A DNA stretch of 64,000 nucleotides, taken from the NCBI GenBank assembly GCA_005281725.1, contig SSBO01000010.1:490461-554460 (forward strand), read 5' to 3'. The position numbers were made by a program, and so were the translations under genes. Every line of letters starts with the position of its first letter. The stretch's first letter is position 1. The stretch comes from Wuchereria bancrofti. Taxonomy: Eukaryota; Nematoda; Chromadorea; Rhabditida; Onchocercidae. The notes below the pieces were generated by a model. The model did not search any database. It saw only the letters and a program-made list of their open reading frames with translations, and had not been told where the DNA came from. Below are positions 51,090 to 64,000 of this stretch, one piece after another.

Positions 51090-54000
51090 TCATTGAATTG
51101 GCACACAGACAAATTTCTGATTCACTGAAGAGACCACATAATTTTGTCGACATGCTGCACGTGGATATAAACATGGTTGTAGATTGCAAGATTCCATATC
51201 ACTTACACTCCTTAAGAATTAATTAATTAATTGATTACAATATATTTAATTCTTGACTTTAATAAAAGCATAAAATATATTAAAGATTAAATGATTAGGG
51301 ACTTTTAATAATAAACAATGAATATGACGAAATTTCATTGTAAATTTATTGAAAAATTCGGACAATTTTGCTTATTTTAATACTATCTAATTCTTATCAC
51401 TCATTTTAATTATGTAAGATCGAATAATGGATAGTAAACTATAAGACATAAAATGTGTAAAATACATAAATACTAAATATAAATAATCAAAAACATTGGA
51501 AAATTTCAATTTACTAATTGCATACCGAATACGATTAAATGTATGAATTTTCCGGAAGAAAATTAATAATACAAAAATGCACCATTATTTCAAATACTTA
51601 AATTTTAAATGCTTATCAGTTAAATTTTAGGTGTGATTGAGTATAGAAGAAGAGACAAACAGAGTGAGAGAGAGGGGAGAGAGGAGAGAGAGGGATAAGT
51701 ATATTTTAATGATGAAAATATGATAGAATAATTAATAAATGAGCAAATAAGTGAATTGTATAGCAAAATTATGGTTTATAATTGAGTTTATATTATCATC
51801 TAATAATTATATTAATTTGAATATATAATATAATCATTTGTCTAATAATCTATTTTAACTCTAAGCTAGCATTAAGTTAGCTCAAAATTTTTTGCAATAA
51901 TAATATGTAAGCAAATGTTAGCTAATTATTGCCCAATTTTTTTGCATAAAAATTTTTTAGCAATTATTCTTGGATTAACAAAAAAAATTTATCATTTCAA
52001 AAATTACTCGAAAAAAAAAAAAAGAAATTACCCGGGACAAAAACAATTCTCAGTACTTCGTTGACAACCACGAAAACGTTGTCGACTTCCGTATGCGCCA
52101 CATACGTCTGTACAAAGTGACCATGGTTCCCATACTGACCACTGAGCTTGACATTCTGGTGTTGGCTATAAAAAAAAAGTAAAAAATTTGTAATTTGTAA
52201 AAAATTTTTAAATTTTAAAAGTATAAAGTTTTTAAATTTTAAAAATTAATGATAACCTAGGATTACAAATATCATAACACTATTAATGTAAACAATTTAA
52301 ACATTAGTTCCAAATAATAATTCTAATCAAATTTAAATCAGCCAAAATAGTATCAAGTTATTTTTAACCTTTAACCTCATCATTTTCTATCTACAATTCA
52401 CTTATTTATTTACCTACATTCGAGCTTCCTTAAATATTGTACACCTTATTTTCATTCGTTATCATTGTTACGTCAAACCATGCAATTACATCACGTACGT
52501 AAATATATATATTGTACAGATGAAATAATTTACTTTATTATCTTTTTGAATCAACTTTTTAGTATAAAATTAATTAATGCTAATTTGAAATTCGTAATGT
52601 TTTTCAAAATATTTTAATAAATGGAGTTTTTTTGGTCATTTATAAATAAGATAAATGTCTTTCGGTTAGAATTATATGCTTATGGATGAATGCCAAATAT
52701 TTTATAGACGAGAAAACGGCAAACTCAATTTAAATTCGAAAATGAACAGTGCTTAAAAAGCTCTTAAGCTAAGCTCGAGTCTGAATCAGTTTTTTTTTTC
52801 TTTTTTTCAAAAATGTAAAATTAATACTCACATTGGATTATGGAGTAAGTCTGAGAAGCAGATGAGAAATCAATCTTTTTTTTTTCGGATTTAAAATTAT
52901 AGGTTTAAATTAACTCTACGATTATGAATGAGTATTTTTTAGTGAAGCTTACAATTGGTACTGTTACTATAATTGGCGGTTTTGGTTTCGGTGTAGTTGG
53001 TATAGGCGTAACTGGTGGCGTCGTATCTGAAATAATCTATAATTATTCTAGAAAATAATGATAATCTAAAATAATGATAATACTAATATCATAACATTAT
53101 TAATGTAAACAATTTAAACATTAATTCCAAATAGTGATTTTAATAATTTTAATCGAATTTAAAGTATACAAAATAATATCAAATTATTTTGAAACTTTAA
53201 TCTCATCATTTTCTATCAGAATTCACTTATTTATTTACCTATTACAAGACAAGAAACGCTTGCTACATTAATTCTTGATTCAAATGCTCGCCATCGAGAA
53301 TTACTTCCACATAACAATTCTAGTTTTGCTTGACCAGTAATATCCGATATAAATGGCAAATTTATTTCTTCATTGAAATATATCCTTGCAGTAGTTCCTT
53401 TCTATTTATTTTGATGATTTTGTTTTTTTTTTCTTCTTTTTTTTGTTTGACTTGTTTAATGGTTTTTTTCAATTTATCAAAATTTTCAATTTTTTTTCAA
53501 AAGTAATTATTTAAGTATAAAATTTAGTTGATACATAAGAGTTACAATTAAAATAAAGGAATTTTTTTCTAAAGTATAAAATAAATTAATTAAAATTTAA
53601 CATCAAAAAAAAAGGAATATTTAAAATCATTAAACCTTGGCATCACCACATATAATGTTTGCTATACGACAGCCATCAAGTCCTCTTGAATATTCAATTG
53701 TCAATGCACCGTTAATTTCATTTGGGTTTAACATCAATATTGGCTCAGTTTTAATGTTTTTGCAATCAGCGCAAAATAATGGCGCTTAAAATTTTCAATT
53801 ATAATAAATGTGAAGTAAGTAGGAAATTTTACTATCAACATATATTGACCAGAAAATAAAATTGTTAACATTTTTGTATAAGTATGTATGTATTTTACAA
53901 TTTTTACTTAACTAATAATATTATGTAACTTTTCTCATATTTAAATTGCACTAAAGATAATTCCAAAAAAAAATTTTTTACCTTTTGCTGTTGTTAGTAC

Positions 54001-57000
54001 AGGTACTGTCACAGGTACTTTCGTAGTTATTGGAGGCATTGTTGGAATAATATCTAAAACTCATGAAATTTCTATTAAATCCCGAAAAAAAACAATATTT
54101 TTATATTTGTTTCAAAAATTTGAAAATTATGACAAAGAATTTTTTAAAGTATTCAATGAGAATATACGTAGAAAAAATTTTTTTTTTCTTGAGAAGAGAT
54201 TATGGTCAATATAAACGTTATAAACGATAATAATATCAAAAAAAAAAAAACCTCGTGAAAGACAAGTAACACTTCCAACGTTAACACGTGAACCTTCAGC
54301 TCTAAAACGTAAATTATCCGTGCATACCAATGAAATCATTGCTGCACCATTTACATTTGAAACAATTGGTAAATCTTTCATTTCATTGAAATAGATTATA
54401 GCTTCCGCAAATTCCTAATAAATTATTACTTTAATTAGCAATTAATGTATACGTAATAATGCACGTATTACTAATATTAGTATTCTCTAAATGAATATAA
54501 TTACATGTAAATTTTTATATTTTTAGTATTTTTGCAATGAATTGAGCGATTTTAATATTTCACCAGAATTCTTATAAAATAAAATTATTATTGATCGTTT
54601 CATTTTTCATTTTCTTCCCTTTCTTTTACAAAACAAAAGTATATTGTTAAAATTAAAAGCGTATTCTTGAGTGCACTCTCGAGAGCTATGAACTAAATTT
54701 ATATATTTTGGTTTACGCACATATATGTTCCAATCTTGGGGAACTACTGATAACTAAAGCAATTGCATTTAAAGTCAAAGGAATTGGTCGAAATTTAAAA
54801 ATTTCATGCAAAGTGATATAATCCACTTACAACACTGGTATTACAAAGAATATGAGCCACTCGACAACCAAGTTGATTTTGCATATAAGTAATGACAAGT
54901 TTTCCATCACCTTCAGTTAATGATGGATTTTTCACTCGTTCAGCTCTGATATTTGCGCATTTGCTACATGGTACTGTAAATTTTATTAAAATTAAACTTT
55001 GATTAATTTGAAATGTAATGCAATCATATAAAATATCATGTGATTTAAATATCATATGAAAATTTGTATTCTAAATGATTCGATTGAAATTAAAAATATT
55101 AGGAATATAAGATAAAACATACTTGGTGTTGTGACTGGTGGCAGCGGTGTCGTTGGTATTGGAATATCTATAAACAATTATGAAATTATATCTTGCAAAA
55201 TTTTTGCCTAGAATCTAAGAATGCTTGAAACACGATTCGAAGATACATTAAAAATACATTTAGCTCAAATGATTATTTTTTTTTTAATTTTACAATGATT
55301 TATGATATGTAATTATTTCAAGTTAAAATTACAAAAGAATCATTTTTTCTTTGTTTCAAACAATAAAATTGATTAATTTTAATAAGATTTATTATTTATC
55401 GCTTATTAATTTTTTCGGTAGTTGTTAAGTGCTGCAAGATTTATCAGAGAATGATTTATCAATTACGCTCAAAATTTTTTCATTTCAAAACAAACTCTGT
55501 CTATTCATCATATGTTACTGATTTAATTTGATTTATATTTTAAAATGATTTAAAGTTTGTTGCAAAATTATGAAAAAAAAACCTCTAAGTAGACATGTTA
55601 CATTCCAAACATTTGTTATTGATTTGGGTGCTTTCCAATGTATATTATCGTCACAAGTTAAGGTAAGTTGAGCCATTCCAGTTGGTGACATTGTCAGTAG
55701 ATTAGTTTTAATCCCATTTGCATAGATTATTGCAGTTTGCATAATCTAATTAATACTAACACTATCATATATTATCAATGATAAGATTTTATTTGATATG
55801 AATTCAATTGTCTTCTCAAAGCCCAGCTATTCACAAAACATCAAATGTTAAGGAAAACTTTAACTAAATCCAAATTCTGATAATTGAAATAGAAATTGAA
55901 ATATTCAACGAGTTTCTAGATGATTCTATAAATTGTAAGAAGAAGAAGCTTGCAATAGCATGTGCATAATTTTCATTTAACTCATCACTTAACAAAGAAA
56001 TAATCACTAGCTCAAATACAATGATAACGGCTGATTATGCAGTTAGCAATACCTTCTTGGTTTGTTTAAAAAATTTTTTGCCAATTTTTATACTATCTGC
56101 ATTTATCAGGTATTTACATATTTTTTGATAGGAGACGTAAAATACCGATTACAAAATTCACCTATGTCTATTTAAAAAAAATCAAAATTCACCTATGTCT
56201 ATTAAAAAGAAAAAATTTTCTTTTTTGAAAGAATTTTGTTTTATCATAATTTATGATTTTCATAAAAGACATACCAAAGGACGGGAATCACAAACAATGT
56301 TAGCTGTACGACAACCACGAGCATCCACACCATAAACAATAGCCAATTGACCGTTTCTTTCACCATTAAACAAAGGTACAGCACCTATTCCCGGTATATT
56401 ATCACAAGCACGGCATATTTCCACTAAAATTTTACAAAAAAATTACAAACAAAATCTTTGTCAGCTTTTTGAGATGCTATAAAGCAAGCAAAAAAGTAAT
56501 AGAAAGTTGAATAACATGCAGCATTCTTAGGTTACAAAATTAAATTGATTTCTTGTTGCAAATAATTTAAGGTAAATAGGAATTGAAAACATGAAATATT
56601 TAAATTTATAACGTAATTTTATCAGGAATTTTAATATTGATATCTGCAATTTGTTTAATCTTACTTGTATCACAAATCTCGACCTAATAAATTCATTCAA
56701 TTTGCCTTTCTTGTTAATTATAACAAAAAAATTACAAATTATTATTTATCACATATCTTATCTGTCACATTAAAATTATTGCCATGCATTATATATTTGC
56801 AAAAAGAAAAAGAACAAAAAATGAAAAAAAAGGAAAATTGCAAGAATTCATGCAGTTATTTCAATCAAACCATTGCTGTTACAAACAAAATATTAAAGCA
56901 GAGAAACGCGTTCAGTTTGCGTTTATTACCAACATTGTCGTTTTGTTCGTGTTTTGCTGATTTGAGGTATGAATTGTTCATTCAAATTCTTGGATTGACG

Positions 57001-60000
57001 AAATTGTAAATCTGAATGGGAAGTGAAAATTTTCATATTCTATCATTTTACATAATATTATTTTTTCTTTTGTGTTAAAAATGCATTTGATTTATTCCTG
57101 ATAATCATGATAAAATTGATAATTATTCTTTAGCTTTAGGGATAAATCATTTATTAATGATTATTATTGTTTTGTTCATTTCCTTACAAATATATACAAA
57201 TGTACATTATCTTCAAGTTTGATCGCTTAATTACTATTGTATCAATCAATTAATTGCAGTAAATTTTTGAAGATTAAAAAGTTGCATTGAACTGTTCGTT
57301 TCATTCTTTCTTTTTTTTTATTTGATAATTTCTTTATGCCTCTACGTTGGGAGAATAAATTGATTTTTTTCTTTCCTTCTTTTCTAATTTTGATGACATA
57401 TTCTTGTAAAATAGCCGAAGACATATTCTCATAGAAATATGGCACTTTGCTATTCTATTAATGGTCAAAATTTAGCCATTTAAGCAGAATGGTTTTCAAT
57501 CCCTTAACATTAGTATATTTTAATGTATAGTCGCTTTGAATGACCAGTAGAACAGGTTTACTACTCATGCTTGGTCACCTTTAAGTAACCAGTTAAACAG
57601 GTTTACTATCAATTTGGCTACCTTTAGGTAACCAGTTGAACAGGTTTACACCATGCGATCATGCTATATTCACGGAAGAAAAACGATAGTAAAGGGAATA
57701 GTGACACAATTATCTTGCATGCTACACTCGCATTACCTTCATGCATTTTACTAACTCGTTGTTTGTGGTACCGCAGGACGAGTTTCCGCAACAGCGACGG
57801 TAACAGTCTTGACAGTGATAGCTGAAGGTATAGCGGCTGCAATAGTAGATGCAGCAGCTACAGTAGCAGGTTTGGCAGTTACGCTGGTAGGTACAGTAGT
57901 CGCGGGAGTAGGTCTGGCAGCTACGGTAGTGGGCACAGTAGTTGCGGGAGTAAGTTTGGCGGTGGCTGCGGGAGTTGGTTTGGCAGCTACGGTGGTAGGT
58001 GCAGTAGCTGCGGGAGTAGGTTTGGCGGTAGCTGCGGGAGTTGGTTTGGCAGCTACGGTGGTAGGTGCAGTAGCTGCGGGAGTAGGTTTAGCGGTAGCTG
58101 CGGGAGTTGGTTTGGCAGCTACGGTGGTAGGTGCAGTAGCTGCGGGAGTAGGTCTGGCAGCTACGGTAGTGGGCACAGTAGTTGCGGGAGTAAGTTTGGC
58201 GGTGGCTGCGGGAGTTGGTTTGGTAGCTACGGTGGTAGGTGTAGTAGCTGCGGGAGTAGGTTTGGCGGTAGCTGCGGGAGTTGGTTTGGCAGCTACGGTG
58301 GTAGGTGCAGTAGCTGTGGGAGTAAGTTTGGCGGTAGCTGCGGGAGTTGGTTTGGCAGCTACGGTGGTAGGTGCAGTAGCTGCGGGAGTAGGTCTGGTGG
58401 CTACGGTGGTAGGTGCAGTAGCTGCGGGAGTAGGCCTGGCAGCTACGGTGGTAGGCACATTAGCTGCGGGAGTAGGTTTGGCAGTAGCTGCGAGAGTTGG
58501 TTTGGCGGTAGCTGCAGGAGTTGGTTTGACAGCAACGATAGTAGGTACAGTATCTGCGGGAGTAGGTCTGACAGCTACGGTGGTAGGTGCAATAGTTGCC
58601 GGGATAGGTTTGGCAGCTACGGTAGTAGGTACCGTAGCTGCAAGAGTAGGTTTAGCAACTACGGTAATAGGTACAGTAGCTGCGGGAGTACGTTTGGCGG
58701 CTACAGTGGTAGGTATAGCAGCTGTATCAATGATAGGTATTTCGCAACAAATAAGCATAGAATCTGCGGTACTTCTGGTAGTAATTGTAGCAATCGCTGT
58801 GGTAAGTACAGCAGCTGCAGTGGTTCTGGTAACGAAGGTAGCAACGGCTGTAGTAGTAAGTACATCAAAGGTAATACCAGATATAGTAGAATCTAGGTTA
58901 GGTATGGTAGTAGGAAATATTGCAGCTGTAGTGGTTGGTTCAGCTGTTATAGCACTACATATGACAATTGCTGCATTAGGTATGACAGTTGCGGCAATAG
59001 GTTTAGCAGCTGTTGCAGTAACTATACCGGTTGCGGTACAGGACTGTACAGCAACAGTCTTAGTAATAGGCATGAAAATTTTAGTAAAAGTAGATGTAGT
59101 TATTGTAGGTGTAGCAGTTGTAGTGATCAGAAGTGTTTTCATTATATTCACGATACCTTCTGTTGTTTTGACCATTGTTGTTGATTCTGATGATAGACAA
59201 AATTCTCTAATAAGTTTATCGGAAATTGATAAACTTGTTTTAACTATGTCTAAAATAGTTTAAAAGAAAAAAAAAAGTAAAACTAACCATATACTGTTGA
59301 TTCCTGAAAGTGAATTTTCATTAAAATTTCAATTATTAATAAAATTACTGTGTAAATATTTGAATTAGCAATCAAAAATGAATTTTATTGATCGCAAAGA
59401 CATAACTTGCCTTACTCATTTTCATTTTAATATTTTTATACCCTTTTTTTTTTCATTATTGCAAACAACTCAAATAATAATATATCGATTTAGGATGAAT
59501 GAAAACATCATTTGATATTAACATTTTTATCAGTTTCCGATAATTATCCATCTAATTACTAATTGTAAATTTAGTCGTTTAAAAAAATTTGAGAAATACA
59601 ACTTACATTGGGACAGTGAAGCGAGAAATTTGCAATAGTTCCACATAGTCTTACTTCTGCATTAAAAGAACTAAAAAAATATTGTTATTTCTGATTTACC
59701 TGGCAAAATACCTATTTGTTGCTCTGCTAAGGATTGATTATACAATTATGAATTCATTATATTATTTCCATGAGCAATTTTCTTCCTAGCCGTTCTGCTG
59801 CAAAAATATTTTTAATTGCAAAGTTTTTGAAATGAAAAACAAAAGTAAAATTGAAATTCACTTGCAAAATAATTTCGTTCTCGTAGTACAATTCGGCGGA
59901 TCTTTTTGACAAATCCTAAATTATTGTGTTGTTAAACTATTTAAACTTCCTTTTTTTTTAAATATATTAATGATGAAATGAAATTGATGAATTGTATTCC

Positions 60001-60454
60001 TTTTTTATTTTGAAATAATGATTAAATTTTCTTTAAAAAGTAGAGTCAATTTTTTTCCTTCTAGGATATAATTTTAAGCATGTTTAGGGCAAATAGAATT
60101 TAAAGCAAATAACATTTCCAATTGACAAGACCCGGAAAGATAATAGTTCTTTTGCCGTTTTTTTTTCTCTTTCTTTTAACATCACTTATTTTTTTTTATT
60201 TCCAGGTAATTTCCAAACATATTTTCCTTGTCCAAATAGTTTGGAAAAATTTTTTTACAATGTTTTTTTTTTTTTTTTTGCTTTATTCACCTTCTCCGTA
60301 ACTGCGAATATAATCCGTGGTGACCATTGGGCATTGTATTTTGCCATGCTGACCAACTACTCCAAATTCCTACATTGTTGCAACTAATTAAATCTTCAGC
60401 ATAACTTGAATTGAGGAAGTATATTGTAATTAGAACCATTAACCAAGTATGCAT
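51090..60454 (-). CDS. Secreted modular protein: TSP1-like, mucin-like repeats, three C6 domains, TSP1
   Basis: 15 exons: 60454-60291, 59670-59607, 59303-59288, 59249-57756, 56423-56275, 55745-55583, 55167-55123, 54973-54831, 54414-54252, 54053-53982, 53784-53636, 53401-53239, 53026-52953, 52165-52032, 51210-51090 (3114 nt, 1037 residues). A signal peptide (MHTWLMVLITIYFLNSSYA) leads to a TSP1-like region with WSSWSAW and later CG and CPN. A 498-residue Thr/Ala/Pro/Val exon with 22-residue repeats follows, probably O-glycosylated. Then come three C6 domains, each with six Cys and split over two exons. The second exon is 163 nt in all three. Pro/Thr linkers separate them. A TSP1 module (WSVWEPWSLCTDVCG..CNLQPC) and a short tail close the protein. 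C6 domains are best known from nematode secreted proteins of unknown role. A matrix, cuticle or surface-coat protein is likely but unproven. An acceptor five bases before the ATG suggests trans-splicing. Confidence 0.8.
57870..58720 (-). repeat. 66-bp coding repeat array (24 + 42 bp subunits)
   Basis: The centre of the large exon is built from a 24-base unit coding PTPAATAK and a 42-base unit coding PTPAATAPTTVAAK. They are arranged as about 66-base compound repeats, with some 42-base units repeated alone. Identity between central units is very high and falls towards both ends. The array is much richer in GC than the window, and both strands stay open because GCN, ACN and CCN codons are never stops when reversed in this register. 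Confidence 0.9.
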
Positions 60455-63226
60455 CTCTGCTAAAATTAGTTAGCATTGAAATAAGCAAAATTTTTTTCGG
60501 TAAAAAATTTATTTTGAAGTCATCATCGTAATTTTTTCTTCTTTTAAAAAAAGATTTTTGATGGAAATTTTACTAAAATTAAATCATTTTGAACTTTCCA
60601 ATCATAAATGTTTTTTTTTTTTTTTTAAAGTGGAACAATATCAAACATTTGACAGAATTTGTTTCATCATTGCTATTTTAGCTTGATAGTGACAGAATTA
60701 ACGTAAACACAATCATCTTTAACACAATCTTCCATAAATTAAAAAAAATTTTTTTTAAATTAAAATTTATCCAGAATATTATCTCTAATCAGTTAGTATA
60801 ATATTTGTTATCAAATCTTTTACTTTTAATCTTTGTCAACACTAAAATGTTATTTATAATCAATGCTTGCAATGTATATGTAAACATAAACATATGATAT
60901 GTATCGTATCGTATTTAAAAAGAATAAAATAAAAAATATAAAAGGAATTTTTTAACAGTATTCAAGAAGAAAAAAAAACCAATTGCAATAAATTCTATGA
61001 AAATGTCTATTTCTACCTTTCAAATTAGAAAAAGTTGAATAAAATGAATTTAACCTAAGCAATGTCTTTTTTAAATAGATATTAAGCGATTGCTTTAGTA
61101 GTACTGAAGAACTTTTATTAGATTTGAGTTAAAGATCCAAGTTTTTTTTCTCTTTTTTTTCTGAAAAGTGTAATTTAATACACAACACAATTATTTTTCC
61201 TTCCTTTTTCTTTAATGATTAAATTTAGATTTTTTTTAAATAAATTCTATCAGTTGTTGAAGAATTTGTTAAATATTACAAATGTCGAATATGATCATAT
61301 TTCGGATTAGTAAAAAAATGCTGAAATATGAATAGAATTATGTGATATAGAATGTTTGAAATAGCTTAAAAAAAGATATCATTGTGTTATCAATTGATTT
61401 CAAATATGGTAAATCAACGAAATAACCTATTAACCATTTTTTCCTAGAATATTTGACTAAATGTTATAAGCCGAATTATTTTTTTATAATATAAAAATAT
61501 GTTCAAATAATTAGAATTTCGTATAGTTAAAAGAAATTTAAAATATGAGGAATTTTTAATGCTAACGTTGTTTTATTTGAATGTTTCTCGAACAAATAAT
61601 TGTTTACACACAAAAATACAATAAATATTTTGTTGCTTATAGTAATAAATCATTATTCATCTCTGATCTTTCAATTTAATATAACCTTTTTTTTGTGATG
61701 TTTTAAAATATAGTAAACATTTTTTCTTTTTAAATTTGATTCATAATATTTTTGGAAATCTTACACTTTGATTGTTAAATTTATTTTCAATTATAAAATT
61801 GTTTTTAAACAATATCATATTATATAAGACAACGTATAACTTCCATATTATTATCATTGTCTTTTCTCGTACTTAACTTACAATTATAGTTTTATCAATT
61901 TAATTTAATTCATCTGCGTACTATCATTAATCCATACTAAACGATAATTTTATCAAATTCCTATCAAATTTCTTGAAAGGATACAAACAAACAAGAAAAA
62001 AAAGGAACAATCAAGTGATCGAATCTATCCAGTGATATTTTCTGATAATTATCTGTTAATATATATAAAGAATAAATCCTTATCACAACTATTCGTCTAT
62101 GCCAAACAACATAAAAAAAAAAACTATTTTGTCGTCAAGCAAATATTATCAAAAGAAAAACATTCATAAAATTAAATCCGGTTACTGATATATTTGATAT
62201 TTTTTCTTTACCAGTGAAGAATGCAAAGATTTTTAATTGATTAACTTATACTTTACTTTTTCCTATTCTTAATTGATCATCAAAGAGAAAATCATATTTG
62301 TAAAATTTTAAGTTCATTTTTATCAGTTGTAACAATTTTTTGTTTACAAATGAAAAGATGACATTATCATTTATCATAGCACATTAAACTGATCAATTGC
62401 AAGAGTTAATTTTAATAAAAAACTTATTTAAAATACAGGAAATTTCATTAATTTAAAAAAATAAAAGAGTGAGAGTGGTATAAAAAGAAATGATCGAAAT
62501 TACCAATAAAAATTTTTATTCAAATGAGGACAAAAATCAGGAAAATGCTATTTAATCTGATAGAAAAGAACTAGTTTATTGAAAGTTGATGACAATGACA
62601 ACAACAACAACAACAACAACAAAATTTATAATGAATCAAGCCAATAAATATTCAAGAATTGTAATAAATTTGTCTCTTATGGATAAATTACTTCAGAAAA
62701 TTCATAAATTAATCGCATAGACTGTAAATGTGAAAAATCAAAATAAATTGAATGATTTGAAGACTGGATTCATTCTGTTGTAGAAAATTTTCAATCATCA
62801 TTCACTAATTGATACCTGATGCATTATTTATTATAATTATAATAGAATTTGAAACTTGAATGCAAAGATTGTATTAAATAAAATGAAATTTGGAAATGTA
62901 ACAGTGATATGATGATGGATTTATCTAGAGAGATAATTATAACAAGAAATAATTAATATTTGCTAAATAATTTATTTTTAAAATAAATAAAAATAAACAA
63001 AATATAAGCAAAATATATGTTTCTTTTTTTTCTCTCTCTCTCTCTTCTAATATATTTTTTAAATGCTGTCAAATTATCATATTTGTAATTAAACAAAAAC
63101 AATTTGCATTTTAATTAAACAGAATTAATTACAGTTTTAATTTTATATTATCCTTTTTTTTTTCCTTTTGTTCATTATATCAAATTTTCTTTTTATATTT
63201 ACTAAACAAACATTATTTATTTCTCT
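60455..63226. other. Intergenic region upstream of the C6/TSP1 gene
   Basis: This should contain the promoter of the C6/TSP1 gene and the 3' flank of the EF-hand gene. It is AT-rich with poly-T runs and a short (CAA)n at about 62598-62623. I see no coding or RNA feature. Confidence 0.55.
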
Positions 63227-64000
63227 TCAATGACATTTACATGTAACCAAATCTTCATCAATCATATAATTTCGTACCATAAATGAAAATTCATCATAAT
63301 CGAGAACACCGTCACCGTCAACATCTGCTTCTGCGAATATTTCATCAATTACTGCTTTATCATGAATATCACCTAATTCACTGAGAATATATTGGAAATC
63401 TTTTTTTGATACTACACCACCTTCACCCTGCAATAATTAAATTATATAAGCTGTCAAAAAATTTCAAGAAAAAAAAAGAAAATTCAAGTCAAAAGTATGC
63501 CCTGCAAGAATTAAAACATGTAAAATGTCAAAAAAATTTAGTTGAAAATATGCTAATAAATGAAATTATGTTTTAAATATGCTATATTTTTACATTAATG
63601 TTTGTTTATTTCTTAATAAATTTTTTAAAAAAGAAATGAAATTATTGATGGAAAAAAAATACGAGCAAAATAATGAAAACACTAATGGAAATGTGATTAG
63701 TAAAAGAGATAATATGATATAAATCAAGAAATTTTATTTCAATTATCTATTAATTTAAATACAAGAAATATTACTTCAATTATCTATTAAGTTAAGCATT
63801 TATTATGTTTATTTATTTCGAGCATATATAATCTTAACATTTCAATTGTTTTATTTTTTTCAACTATTTTTTCCATTTACTTACTCGATCAAAAACAGCA
63901 AAACATTCTCGTGTCACATCATTCCAGCTATTTTGTTTTTCACTCATTCGTTTCATTACATCACAAAATTCATGAAAATCAATTTCATGATTACCCATCT
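63227..64000 (-). CDS. Calmodulin-like EF-hand protein, 3' partial view
   Basis: Exons 64000-63885 (continuing beyond the window) and 63427-63227; 104 residues are visible. The first visible part is the end of an EF-hand loop and its F helix (GNHEIDFHEFCDVM). The third EF-hand loop begins DRGEGGVV and lacks the usual Asp at positions 3 and 5, so it probably does not bind calcium. The last loop, DVDGDGVLDYDE, is canonical. The protein ends in MIDEDLVTCKCH, an unusual Cys-containing tail. The linker WNDVTRECFAVFDR resembles the central helix of calmodulin-like proteins. It is too divergent for calmodulin itself; a nematode CAL-type calmodulin-like protein is the best guess. Confidence 0.75.

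Noticed and set aside
51090..52165. Reading the C-terminal TSP1 exons as the missing thrombospondin part of the papilin gene
   Set aside because: They lie 50 kb away on the opposite strand and join in phase to the C6 exons, so they belong to a separate gene.
57809..59263. 484-codon plus-strand frame of Val/Gly/Ala repeats
   Set aside because: It is the antisense shadow of the minus-strand mucin-like exon. The minus frame fits splice phases on both sides, starts from a gene with a signal peptide and leads into C6 domains.

Overview
The window is very AT-rich eukaryotic DNA with intron-rich genes (GT..AG introns of about 50 to more than 1000 bases), long homopolymer runs and many micro- and minisatellites. 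It looks like a nematode. Several genes open just after a TTTTAG or TTTCAG acceptor without an upstream exon, the usual sign of spliced-leader trans-splicing. One gene carries C6 domains, a family best known from nematodes, and a near-exact copy of the SL1 leader lies at 18477-18498. A parasitic clade III (spirurid) nematode would fit the composition, but the species cannot be decided from sequence alone.

Layout, left to right. 1253-5998 (+) is the 3' end of a papilin/MIG-6-like matrix protein: five Kunitz domains, one Ig domain and a PLAC domain. 8085-11129 (-) is an evectin (PLEKHB)-like PH-domain protein with an unusual Gly-rich tail. 13.6-17.8 kb is a tandem duplication of a locus for a very small secreted peptide. 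About 18.43-19.21 kb is a GC-richer island that looks like a retroelement/LTR remnant and contains the SL1-like sequence. 19526-21925 (-) is a four-TM protein. 23487-27297 (-) is a highly divergent 14-3-3-like protein. 27.3-32.3 kb is repeat-rich intergenic DNA. 32347-40584 (+) is an HD-PTP/PTPN23 (EGO-2)-type BRO1-V protein that ends without a phosphatase domain. 41522-42091 (-) is the enhancer of rudimentary homolog. 44770-45756 (+) is a small secreted Cys protein. 47376-47874 (-) is a 49-residue single-pass membrane protein. 51090-60454 (-) is a 1037-residue secreted protein with a mucin-like repeat exon, three C6 domains and thrombospondin type 1 modules. 63227-64000 (-) is the 3' end of a calmodulin-like EF-hand gene.

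Exon models were built by hand from splice signals, and each complete model sums to a multiple of three. The genes do not form an operon-like functional set. Two (papilin, C6/TSP1) are extracellular matrix or cuticle-type modular proteins, and two (evectin-like, HD-PTP) act in endosomal membrane traffic.

Points that deserve a second look are the SL1-like sequence inside a mobile-element-like island, two genes in which a splice site itself has been tandemly duplicated into a minisatellite, a 16-base microexon in the C6 gene, the phosphatase-less HD-PTP, the divergent 14-3-3-like protein and the duplicated small secreted peptide locus.
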